5,540 nucleotides of DNA from an uncultured Clostridia bacterium (GTDB lineage Bacteria; Bacillota; Clostridia; Oscillospirales; CAG-272), in the NCBI GenBank assembly GCA_947306035.1, contig CAMZFG010000085.1, positions 1 to 5,540 on the forward strand, written 5' to 3'. A model generated the notes under the pieces. The model made no database searches, was not told the DNA's origin, and worked only from the letters and a program-made list of their open reading frames with translations. Numbering within the stretch: the first letter of the stretch is position 1; each line of letters starts with the position of its first letter. Below, in pieces: positions 1 through 4,667 of this stretch. The translations under genes were made by a program, and so were the position numbers.

Positions 1-1
1 G

Positions 2-70
2 GCGGGCGACGCGGGGCACGGCCAACTGGATCAGATCCTTGCATTCTACCGGGAAGAAGGGCTTATCTGA
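2..70 (+). CDS. 3' end of an unidentified upstream gene (partial)
   Basis: The window opens inside a reading frame that gives 22 residues and then TGA at 68-70. The tail is polar and helix-like, ending in LDQILAFYREEGLI. In Bacillus and many Clostridia the gene before the yabM-type flippase is spoVT, but this tail does not resemble the usual SpoVT C-terminus (a TAA.FLGKQM-like ending as I recall it), so I do not assign it to SpoVT. Its stop lies 30 bases before the flippase start with no terminator between, so the two may be cotranscribed. The family cannot be recognised from so few residues. Confidence 0.6.
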   Translation, partial: AGDAGHGQLDQILAFYREEGLI

Positions 71-100
71 GGCGTTTTTCCCGTTGCGAGGTGAATATCG

Positions 101-1870
101 TTGCCGCGGGAATCCTCTCAAAAGCTGCTGCGCGGCACCTTGATCCTGACCCCCGCCTTGCTGTTTTCCAAGGTGGTGGGACTGTTTTACAAGGTGCCGC
201 TTCTCTCTATCGTGGGCGTGGAAGGCATGGCGCATTTTCTCTCCGCCTACCACGTTTATTCGCTCCTTTTCGTGCTGTCCGCCGCGGGCTTGCCCGCGGC
301 GCTGGCGCTGCAGACGGCGGCGGTGCGGGTCACGGGCGGCCGTGCGGCCGTGCGCCGCGTCTTTTTCGTGTCGCTCGCCGTGTTTTCGGTGCTGGGCCTT
401 GCCGGCGCGGCGGTTTTGTTTTTCTTTTCAGACGAACTGGCCGCGGCGCTCTCGCAGCCGGGGGCGGCGCCCTGCCTTGTCGCCATTGCGCCCGCTTTGC
501 TGCTGGCCGCTTTCTGCGGCGGCGCGCGGGGCTATTTTCAGGGGCGTCACACCATGATCCCGACCGCCGTCTCCGAGGTGACGGAAGCGCTCGGCAAACT
601 CGGCTTCGGCCTGTGGTTCGCCGCGGCGGCCGTGCGGCGGGGAAGCGATACGCCCCACGTGGCGGCGGCGGCCGTCGCCGGCATCACCGCTGGCCTTTTG
701 CTCTCGGCGCTGTTTCTCGGCGTTTGCCTGCTCGCCGCCGCCTGCAAAGCGGGGCGCGATGCGCCGTCGGAGCGGCAAAGCGTTCCCACCCGCAGGCAGG
801 TGCTCGTCTCCCTTTGGCGGGTGGCGCTGCCCATCACGATCAGCGCCTCGGTCATGAGTTTTCTCTCGCTGGTCGATACGCTCGTCATACCGTCGGGATT
901 GCTGCGCGCCGGATACGCCGAGGGCGTGGCCCTTTCGCTGTACAGCTGCTACGGCAATCTGGCCGTGCCGCTGTATAATCTGGTGCCCGCGCTGCTCTCG
1001 CCCGTGTCTTTGTCGCTGGCGCCGCTGTTGTCGGCCGCTCTTGTCAAAAAGGACGCGGCGGGCATGTCGGCGGCATGGCGCTCCGCGTGGCGCCTGACGC
1101 TGTTCCTCGCGCTGCCGGCCGCCCTGGGGCTCTCGGCTTTCGCGGGGCCCGTTCTCACGCTGATCTATCGGGGGCAGGGAGAAGCCGCGGCGGTCGCCGC
1201 GCCCCTGTTGTCGATCCTGGCGGTCGCCGTACTGCCCGCGTCGCTGCTGACGCTGACGGCCGCCGCTCTGCAGGCCGCCGGGCGCGCGGGCGTTCCCGTA
1301 GCCGCCCTGTCCGCGGGCGCGGGCGTCAAACTGCTGACGGAATGGCTGCTGCTGCCCCGCCTCGGCATCACGGCCGCCCCGGTCAGCACGCTCGTCTGCA
1401 CCGCGGTCGTGCTGACGGTCGAACTGATCGCGCTGTCGCGTCTGCGCCTTGCGCTGGCGCCGCCCGTGCGCTGTCTGTTCCCGCCGCTGCTTGCCGCGAT
1501 ACCGGCCGTTTGCGGCGGCGCGCTCCTGTATTTTCTGCTGCCCGGCGGCACGCTCCGGTTTTTGCCGGTGCCGGTGCTGACGGCGCTGTGCTATTTTCCG
1601 CTTTCCCTGCGTCTCGGCGCGGCGGAGCGGGAAGATCTGATCACGCTGCCCGGCGGCTCTCTGCTTTGCCGCCTGCTGCCCGCCGAAAAAAGAAAGGAAG
1701 TTTACCATGACGAGAGACGAGAAAATGGCCGCTTTGCTGCAAAAAGACGCATACACCGTGTCGGACCTGATCACAATAGTAGAGATCCTGCGCCTGCCGG
1801 GCGGGTGCCCGTGGGACAGGGAACAGACCCACAAGAGCATTCGCAACGACTTGATCGAGGAGACCTATGA
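101..1870 (+). CDS. Lipid/oligosaccharide flippase of the MOP superfamily (YabM/SpoVB type), with a run-on C-terminus
   Basis: A polytopic membrane protein of the MATE-like MOP exporter superfamily, which flips undecaprenyl-linked envelope precursors. The N-terminus has the family pattern: LRGTLILTPALLFSKVVGLFY at about 10-30, then a V-E-G segment and a long second hydrophobic stretch at 44-71. About 12-14 hydrophobic segments continue to about residue 525. The TTG start is chosen because GAGGTGA (88-94) lies six bases upstream and residue 9 onward already matches the family; no better start is visible. Position directly before mazG matches yabM of Bacillus; SpoVB itself is a paralogue. The family is about 510-540 residues. 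As written, the frame has no stop at the mazG start: residues from about 536 to 589 overlap mazG and are Arg/Gly/Pro-rich, like an out-of-frame reading. One extra A in the A6 run at 1686-1691 would end the protein at TGA 1708-1710 (536 aa), giving an ATGA overlap with mazG. Family assignment is firm; the true C-terminus is not. Confidence 0.88.
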   Translation: MPRESSQKLLRGTLILTPALLFSKVVGLFYKVPLLSIVGVEGMAHFLSAYHVYSLLFVLSAAGLPAALALQTAAVRVTGGRAAVRRVFFVSLAVFSVLGLAGAAVLFFFSDELAAALSQPGAAPCLVAIAPALLLAAFCGGARGYFQGRHTMIPTAVSEVTEALGKLGFGLWFAAAAVRRGSDTPHVAAAAVAGITAGLLLSALFLGVCLLAAACKAGRDAPSERQSVPTRRQVLVSLWRVALPITISASVMSFLSLVDTLVIPSGLLRAGYAEGVALSLYSCYGNLAVPLYNLVPALLSPVSLSLAPLLSAALVKKDAAGMSAAWRSAWRLTLFLALPAALGLSAFAGPVLTLIYRGQGEAAAVAAPLLSILAVAVLPASLLTLTAAALQAAGRAGVPVAALSAGAGVKLLTEWLLLPRLGITAAPVSTLVCTAVVLTVELIALSRLRLALAPPVRCLFPPLLAAIPAVCGGALLYFLLPGGTLRFLPVPVLTALCYFPLSLRLGAAEREDLITLPGGSLLCRLLPAEKRKEVYHDERRENGRFAAKRRIHRVGPDHNSRDPAPAGRVPVGQGTDPQEHSQRLDRGDL

Positions 1871-2531
1871 AGTCGTCGAGGCCATCGACAACGAGGATCC
1901 CGCGCTGCTTGCGGAAGAACTCGGCGACGTGCTGCTGCAGGTCGCCATGCACGCCCGCATGGAAGAGGAAGCCGGCCGCTCCGATTTTGACGCCATCGCC
2001 GACGGCGTCTGCCGCAAACTGATCCACCGCCATCCCCACGTGTTCGGCGAGGTGCGGGTCAAGGACAGCGCCGAGGTGCTTTCCAACTGGGATAAGATCA
2101 AAAGCGAAGAGAAGAGCCGCCTGACCCGCACCGATAAGCTGCGCGCCATCCCGCGCCAGTTCCCGGCGCTGATGCGGGCGGCCAAGGTGGGCAAAAAATC
2201 GGACGTGCTGGATTTTCCCGACGTCGGCACGGCGCTTGACAAGACGCACGAGGAACTGACCGAGGTCGACGAGGCGCTGGCCGCGGCCCGGCCGCAAGCG
2301 ATCGAAGAGGAGATCGGCGATCTGCTGTTTGCCGCCGCCAATCTCTCGCGCAAAGCGGGCGTCGACCCCGAAAAAGCGCTGACGGCCGCCACCGATAAAT
2401 ACATCGCTCGTTTTGCCTCGGTCGAGGCGCAGGCCGCCGAAAAAGGCCGCGATATGGCCGATATGACCCCCGAAGAGCTCGATATTTTATGGAAAAACGC
2501 AAAAAAGTTGACTAAAAACGCCAAAAATTGA
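1707..2531 (+). CDS. mazG: MazG nucleoside triphosphate pyrophosphohydrolase
   Basis: Cytoplasmic enzyme that hydrolyses NTPs and dNTPs to the monophosphate and pyrophosphate, a housecleaning activity against non-canonical nucleotides. The 274 residues hold two MazG repeats, close to the length of E. coli MazG (263). The first has the landmark PGGCPWDREQTHKSIR at about 31-46, the metal-binding EExxE (51-55) and ExxD (71-74). The second has the same arrangement at 182-186 (EELTE) and 202-205 (EIGD), followed by a helical tail with a family-typical D.LW.NAKK ending. AAGGAAG (1694-1700) six bases upstream supports the ATG at 1707. The N-terminal SAM-methylase domain fused to MazG in Bacillus YabN is absent. 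It is probably cotranscribed with the flippase. The stop lies 20 bases before the HU promoter's -35 box. Confidence 0.96.
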   Translation: MTRDEKMAALLQKDAYTVSDLITIVEILRLPGGCPWDREQTHKSIRNDLIEETYEVVEAIDNEDPALLAEELGDVLLQVAMHARMEEEAGRSDFDAIADGVCRKLIHRHPHVFGEVRVKDSAEVLSNWDKIKSEEKSRLTRTDKLRAIPRQFPALMRAAKVGKKSDVLDFPDVGTALDKTHEELTEVDEALAAARPQAIEEEIGDLLFAAANLSRKAGVDPEKALTAATDKYIARFASVEAQAAEKGRDMADMTPEELDILWKNAKKLTKNAKN

Positions 2532-2539
2532 GAATTTTT
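2523..2539 (+). terminator. Weak AT-only hairpin at the end of mazG
   Basis: AAAAATT (2523-2529) can pair with AATTTTT (2533-2539) across a three-base loop, and the mazG stop lies in it. There are no G-C pairs, so it is at best a weak terminator. It may mark where mazG transcription partly ends before the HU promoter. Confidence 0.25.
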
Positions 2540-2551
2540 TACGGAATGCTA

Positions 2552-2580
2552 TTGCATTTTGTGAACAAATATGCTAAAAT
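2552..2580 (+). promoter_or_regulatory. Sigma-A promoter of the HU gene
   Basis: TTGCAT (2552-2557) and TAAAAT (2575-2580) are separated by 17 bases, and TGC immediately before the -10 gives an extended -10. Transcription would start near 2587, giving a leader of about 53 bases before the HU start codon. The stretch is clearly more AT-rich than the genes on both sides. This predicts strong vegetative expression, as is usual for HU. Confidence 0.8.
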
Positions 2581-2639
2581 GATCCCAGTGATGGGCGATG
2601 TCCGTCGCAAATCATATTAACACGAAAGGATGTTTTACC

Positions 2640-2912
2640 ATGAACAAATCCGAATTGATCGAAGCGATCGTTGCCAAAGCCGATCTTTCCAAGAAGGACG
2701 CGGAAGCCGCCCTGAACGCCACCGTTGAAGCCATCAAAGAAGCCCTGAAAGCGGGCGAGAAAGTGCAGCTCGTCGGTTTCGGCACCTTTGCCGTCAAAGA
2801 GAGAGCCGCTCGCACCGGTATGAACCCCAAGACCAAAGAAAAGATCACCATCGAGGCCAGCAAGGTTCCCACCTTCGCCGCCGGCAAGGCCCTGAAAGAC
2901 GCCATTCAATAA
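2640..2912 (+). CDS. hup: HU family DNA-binding protein
   Basis: Small basic histone-like protein that binds and bends DNA as a dimer and compacts the nucleoid. At 90 residues it has the standard HU length. The N-terminal helical dimerisation part ([22 protein letters not shown]) is followed by the HU/IHF signature GFGTF at 46-50, R55, R58, G60, N62-P63 and T65. P63 is the family's intercalating proline at the tip of the arm. The end, [14 protein letters not shown], is also typical. AAAGGA (2625-2630) lies nine bases before the ATG at 2640. An in-frame ATG at 2598 is rejected because it adds residues foreign to HU and has no ribosome binding site. The gene has its own promoter and terminator, so it forms a separate unit inside the cluster. 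Placement between mazG and rqcP is a known clostridial arrangement. Confidence 0.97.
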   Translation: MNKSELIEAIVAKADLSKKDAEAALNATVEAIKEALKAGEKVQLVGFGTFAVKERAARTGMNPKTKEKITIEASKVPTFAAGKALKDAIQ

Positions 2913-2922
2913 TCGACACACC

Positions 2923-2952
2923 GTGCGGCGAGGTAACTCGCCGCACTTTTTT
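2923..2952 (+). terminator. Intrinsic terminator of the HU gene
   Basis: A perfect ten-base stem (2923-2932 with 2937-2946) closes a GTAA tetraloop and is followed by six T residues (2947-2952). It starts ten bases after the HU stop. It ends only six bases before the rqcP start codon, so expression of rqcP from the HU promoter needs read-through. Confidence 0.92.
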
Positions 2953-2958
2953 ACGGAC

Positions 2959-3201
2959 ATGCGACTTGACAAATACCTGAAGGTGACCCGCATCATCAAG
3001 CGGCGCACCGTGGCCAACGACGCCTGCGACGCCGATCACGTCACCGTCAACGGCCGCCCCGCGAAGGCCTCTTACGACGTCAAGGAAAACGACGTGATCG
3101 AGGTGCGCTTCGGCGCCCGCACGCTGAAGATCCGCGCGCTCTCCGTCAAGGAGACCGTGGGCAAGAGCGAGGCCGGCATGCTCTACGAAGTCATCGAATA
3201 A
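2959..3201 (+). CDS. rqcP: RqcP (YabO), S4-domain ribosome quality-control factor
   Basis: RNA-binding protein of the Hsp15/YabO type. With RqcH it acts on stalled 50S subunits carrying peptidyl-tRNA and supports addition of C-terminal alanine tails that mark the peptide for degradation. The 80 residues (usual about 80-90) begin with the hallmark MRLDKYLKVTRIIKRR, an S4 alpha-L motif with a basic patch at R11-R16. The S4 fold continues through VNGRPAKASYDVKENDVIEVRFG (about 30-52), and the tail EAGMLYEVIE also matches the family. The ATG at 2959 is fixed by this conserved first residue. An in-frame GTG at 2923 lies within the terminator stem and is rejected. No Shine-Dalgarno is visible between the T-run and the ATG. 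No separate sigma-A promoter is visible either. Confidence 0.95.
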   Translation: MRLDKYLKVTRIIKRRTVANDACDADHVTVNGRPAKASYDVKENDVIEVRFGARTLKIRALSVKETVGKSEAGMLYEVIE

Positions 3202-3224
3202 AAAAGCGCCCTCCCGCATATAGT
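3196..3224 (+). promoter_or_regulatory. Candidate sigma-E promoter for yabP-yabQ
   Basis: GAATAAA (3196-3202) resembles the sigma-E -35 box (K-M-ATATT) at five of seven positions. CATATAGT (3217-3224) resembles the -10 box (CATACA-H-T) at six of eight. The spacer is 14 bases, normal for sigma-E. In B. subtilis, yabP and yabQ are known to be sigma-E controlled, which raises the prior. The predicted start near 3231 falls inside the loop of the hairpin at 3208-3253. The match is imperfect, so this is a candidate only. Confidence 0.45.
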
Positions 3225-3253
3225 CTCTCCGAAAGAGACGCATGGGGGAGGGC
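3208..3253 (+). promoter_or_regulatory. Hairpin sequestering the yabP ribosome binding site
   Basis: GCCCTCCC (3208-3215) pairs perfectly with GGGAGGGC (3246-3253), which contains the yabP Shine-Dalgarno. Inside, GTCTCT (3223-3228) pairs with AGAGAC (3234-3239) around a five-base loop, with an internal loop between the two stems. RNA that reads in from upstream would hide the site. RNA started near 3231 would lack the left arm. There is no T-run on the plus side, so it is not a plus-strand terminator. Confidence 0.75.
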
Positions 3254-3256
3254 ATT

Positions 3257-3532
3257 ATGAACGTTCAGCAAAACGAAAAAAGCAAGCACACCGTCACGGC
3301 CGCGGCGCGAACGCACGTGGAGATCGGCGGGGTCACCGAAGTCGTCAGTTTTGACGAGGAAACGGTGACGCTGGTCACCGACTGCGGCGAGCTGACGGTG
3401 GAGGGAACTTCGCTGCACATCGGCACGCTCAACATCGAGCGGGGGTGCGTCGTCATCGACGGGCGCGTCAATGCGTTCGTGTACAGCGACGCCGCCGCGC
3501 GCAAGAGCAAACGGGCGCGCCTGTTCGGATGA
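3257..3532 (+). CDS. yabP: Sporulation protein YabP
   Basis: Member of the YabP/YqfC family, made in the mother cell under sigma-E and located around the forespore in B. subtilis; its biochemical role is not known. The 91 residues (about 100 in Bacillus) show the family pattern: HTVT near 11-14, VEIGGVTEVVSFDEETVTLVT, a TVEGTSLHIGTLNIERG segment, then V.IDGRVNAFVYSD and a basic end with KSKRARLFG. The ATG at 3257 is preferred over the in-frame ATG at 3242 because the strong Shine-Dalgarno GGGAGGG (3246-3252) lies four bases before it, while 3242 has none. The stop overlaps the yabQ start (ATGA at 3529-3532), which suggests translational coupling. Confidence 0.93.
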   Translation: MNVQQNEKSKHTVTAAARTHVEIGGVTEVVSFDEETVTLVTDCGELTVEGTSLHIGTLNIERGCVVIDGRVNAFVYSDAAARKSKRARLFG

Positions 3533-4281
3533 TCGCGCTCTCGCCAACCCGTCAGCTTTTCCTGTTGGCGCTGTCGCTGCTGTGCGGTTTTGCCGCCGGG
3601 GCGGTCTACGACCTTTTCGGGGTGCTGTCGCTGCTGCTCGGCGCGTACGAAATGCCGGCGTCCGCGCGCGCCCGCTTCGGGGCGCCTTTGCCGCTTGTGA
3701 AAAAGCCGGTCCCGTTCCGCCGCAGGCGGGCGGGCAAAGTGTGGCGCGCCGCGGTCACGGGCGTGACGGACTGCCTGTTCGTGCTGCTGCTCGGCACGGC
3801 GGCGGCGGTCGTTCTGTTCGTCGCCAACGACGGGCAGTTCCGCGCGGCGGTGCCGCTGCTTTTGCTCGGCGGCTTCTTTTTGTGGCGGCGCTCCGTCGGC
3901 CGCCTGTTCGACGCGGGCGCGCCCCTGGCGGCTTTTTTGCTGTCCGCGGCGGGCGTGTATCTCGTCGCGCTCCTCTGCCTGCCGCCGCGGCTTTTGCGGC
4001 GCGGATCGAAAAAACTCGCGGCGCCGATCGGCCGGCTGATCGGGCGCGCCGCCGCGCACGCGGCGCAAAAAAAGAGCCGTGCGCTTTGCCTTTTGCACGT
4101 CGAGCAGGCCGGGCGCGGATTTGAAACGGAAAGGAAAGTGAGTTCCCGGAATGAAACAGCAGGACGACCGCAAGCGGACAAGCGCGCTGACGTGGGTCAT
4201 TCGCGCCATCATCATCGTCATCTTTTGCGTGGCGGTGGCGATCGGCGTCGTCAAGTTGGCGCAGGCGCACCGCGAGAGTGA
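3529..4281 (+). CDS. yabQ: Spore cortex membrane protein YabQ, with a run-on C-terminus
   Basis: Polytopic membrane protein of the YabQ family. In B. subtilis YabQ sits in the outer forespore membrane and is needed for cortex formation. Hydrophobic segments lie at about 10-37, 79-99, 106-119 and 131-151. The family marks are GxxYD (24-28), a D..F motif at 81-84 and N-D-G-x-F-R at 100-105. A basic loop (58-73) follows the first segment, and a long basic tail follows 152. The start has no Shine-Dalgarno of its own and depends on the ATGA overlap with yabP. As written the frame (250 aa) passes through the divIC-like start and ends inside it. The last 43 residues or so, rich in Arg, His and Gly, look like an out-of-frame reading of that gene. 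An A7 run at 4067-4073 forms the slippery heptamer A_AAA_AAG in the reading frame. A -1 shift there ends at TGA 4122-4124 (198 aa), while a +1 shift ends at TGA 4139-4141. Identity is firm; the real C-terminus is not. Confidence 0.88.
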   Translation: MIALSPTRQLFLLALSLLCGFAAGAVYDLFGVLSLLLGAYEMPASARARFGAPLPLVKKPVPFRRRRAGKVWRAAVTGVTDCLFVLLLGTAAAVVLFVANDGQFRAAVPLLLLGGFFLWRRSVGRLFDAGAPLAAFLLSAAGVYLVALLCLPPRLLRRGSKKLAAPIGRLIGRAAAHAAQKKSRALCLLHVEQAGRGFETERKVSSRNETAGRPQADKRADVGHSRHHHRHLLRGGGDRRRQVGAGAPRE

Positions 4282-4333
4282 GCGCGGAGACAAACTGCAG
4301 CAAGAACTCGAACAGACAGAGCAGGACTCGTAA
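4151..4333 (+). CDS. divIC: Short DivIC/FtsB-like septum protein
   Basis: Probable divisome membrane protein, assigned by position after yabQ (as in Bacillus) and by architecture. It has a basic cytoplasmic N-terminus (KQQDDRKR), one transmembrane helix at about 14-34 and a charged Gln/Glu-rich helix (about 35-58) that could form a coiled coil. DivIC/FtsB proteins partner FtsL and DivIB outside the membrane. At 60 residues it is much shorter than the usual 90-120: most of the coiled coil and the conserved end (yIE..AR..L) are missing, and no other frame downstream supplies them. An in-frame TGA at 4139-4141 rules out a longer N-terminus. AAAGGA (4130-4135) is about 15 bases upstream, further than ideal, so initiation may be weak or coupled to yabQ. 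It could also be an unrelated small membrane protein. Confidence 0.6.
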   Translation: MKQQDDRKRTSALTWVIRAIIIVIFCVAVAIGVVKLAQAHRESERGDKLQQELEQTEQDS

Positions 4334-4369
4334 AAAAAGCGCGCCGCGTGCATAAAACGCGCCGGCGCT
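4332..4369 (-). terminator. Hairpin after divIC, terminator-like only on the minus strand
   Basis: AGCGC (4338-4342) pairs with GCGCT (4365-4369), and CGCG (4345-4348) with CGCG (4358-4361), across a nine-base loop. The A7 run at 4332-4338 reads as a T-run after the stem on the minus strand. There is no T-run on the plus strand, so plus-strand transcription should pass. It could stop antisense transcripts that escape the terminator at 4627-4658. Confidence 0.35.
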
Positions 4370-4410
4370 GTCCAATACTCCTTTGCGGATATCCGCGAAA
4401 GGGAGGGACA
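4369..4410 (+). promoter_or_regulatory. Long hairpin sequestering the ribosome binding site of the 69-aa gene
   Basis: TGTCC (4369-4373) pairs with GGACA (4406-4410), CTCC (4378-4381) with GGAG (4402-4405), TTT (4382-4384) with AAA (4398-4400) and GCGG (4385-4388) with CCGC (4393-4396), closing an ATAT loop. That is 16 pairs, broken by a four-base bulge on the left and two single-G bulges on the right. The Shine-Dalgarno GGGAGGG (4401-4407) is almost wholly paired. The start codon, four bases after the helix, is free. Confidence 0.7.
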
Positions 4411-4413
4411 GAG

Positions 4414-4623
4414 ATGAACGATATGCTCAAAGATCTGACGGGAAAACGGTGCAGCATCCTCAACGAAGATGCGGAGTACCTGACGGGCAGCGCCGACATC
4501 GCCTGCGACGTGCTGGCGGTGGACGACGAGTGGATCAAAGTGGCCTTCACCGACCGGCAGGGCCGCCGCGTCACCCGCATGGAACGCACCGACACGCTCG
4601 ACCGCATCGAATTGTTCTCTTGA
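4414..4623 (+). CDS. Small protein of unknown function (predicted small beta-barrel)
   Basis: A 69-residue soluble acidic protein that I cannot assign to a named family. GGGAGGG (4401-4407) six bases before the ATG supports the start. The sequence opens with a short helix (MLKDLTGKRC), then alternates beta-like strands: CSILN, ADIACDVLAVDDEWIKVAFTD, RRVTRMERTDTLDRIELF. The pattern G-K...D-V.-.VD-.-W-I-K-V.F.D..G....R....I.RI resembles small Sm-like or SH3-like barrels seen in many short Firmicute hypotheticals, but that is a guess from pattern. It is not the S1-domain protein YabR that follows divIC in Bacillus. It is the last plus-strand gene before a strong terminator. Its ribosome binding site is buried in a hairpin, so translation is probably controlled. 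Confidence 0.75.
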   Translation: MNDMLKDLTGKRCSILNEDAEYLTGSADIACDVLAVDDEWIKVAFTDRQGRRVTRMERTDTLDRIELFS

Positions 4624-4626
4624 CGA

Positions 4627-4658
4627 AAAAAGCGGCTTGACGCATCAAGCCGCTTTTT
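4627..4658. terminator. Bidirectional intrinsic terminator between the 69-aa gene and mntP
   Basis: A perfect 14-base inverted repeat (4627-4640 with 4645-4658) around a CGCA loop has an A-run on the left and a T-run on the right. It therefore works in both directions. It ends the plus-strand block four bases after the stop at 4623 and ends mntP on the minus strand, whose stop is at 4668-4670. Confidence 0.93.
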
Positions 4659-4667
4659 GATTTGCCC

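Noticed and set aside
91..978. A GTG-start open frame overlapping the flippase in another frame
   Set aside because: Its translation is Arg/Gly/Ala-rich with no family pattern. It is an out-of-frame reading of the GC-rich flippase gene, whose own frame shows clear membrane segments.
428..1846. A long minus-strand open frame opposite the flippase and mazG
   Set aside because: The predicted protein is almost all Arg, Gln and Gly, as expected opposite a GC-rich gene with biased third positions. No ribosome binding site or domain supports it.
2965..2996. TTGACA inside the start of rqcP as a promoter for yabP
   Set aside because: No acceptable -10 box lies 16-18 bases downstream; the nearest candidate, CATCAT, is 20 bases away and matches poorly.
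4093..4121. TTGCAC before divIC as a sigma-A promoter
   Set aside because: The hexamer 17 bases downstream is GC-rich (CGGATT) and there is no extended -10. A separate vegetative divIC promoter cannot be supported here.
3265..4353. Long minus-strand open frame opposite yabP-yabQ-divIC
   Set aside because: Low-complexity Arg/Gln/Ala-rich sequence caused by GC-skewed codons on the real strand. YabP and YabQ on the plus strand match known families.
4349..4379. TGCATA as the -35 of a sigma-G promoter for the 69-aa gene
   Set aside because: The -35 fits, but the sequence at the right distance (CAATACT) matches the sigma-G -10 consensus at too few positions.
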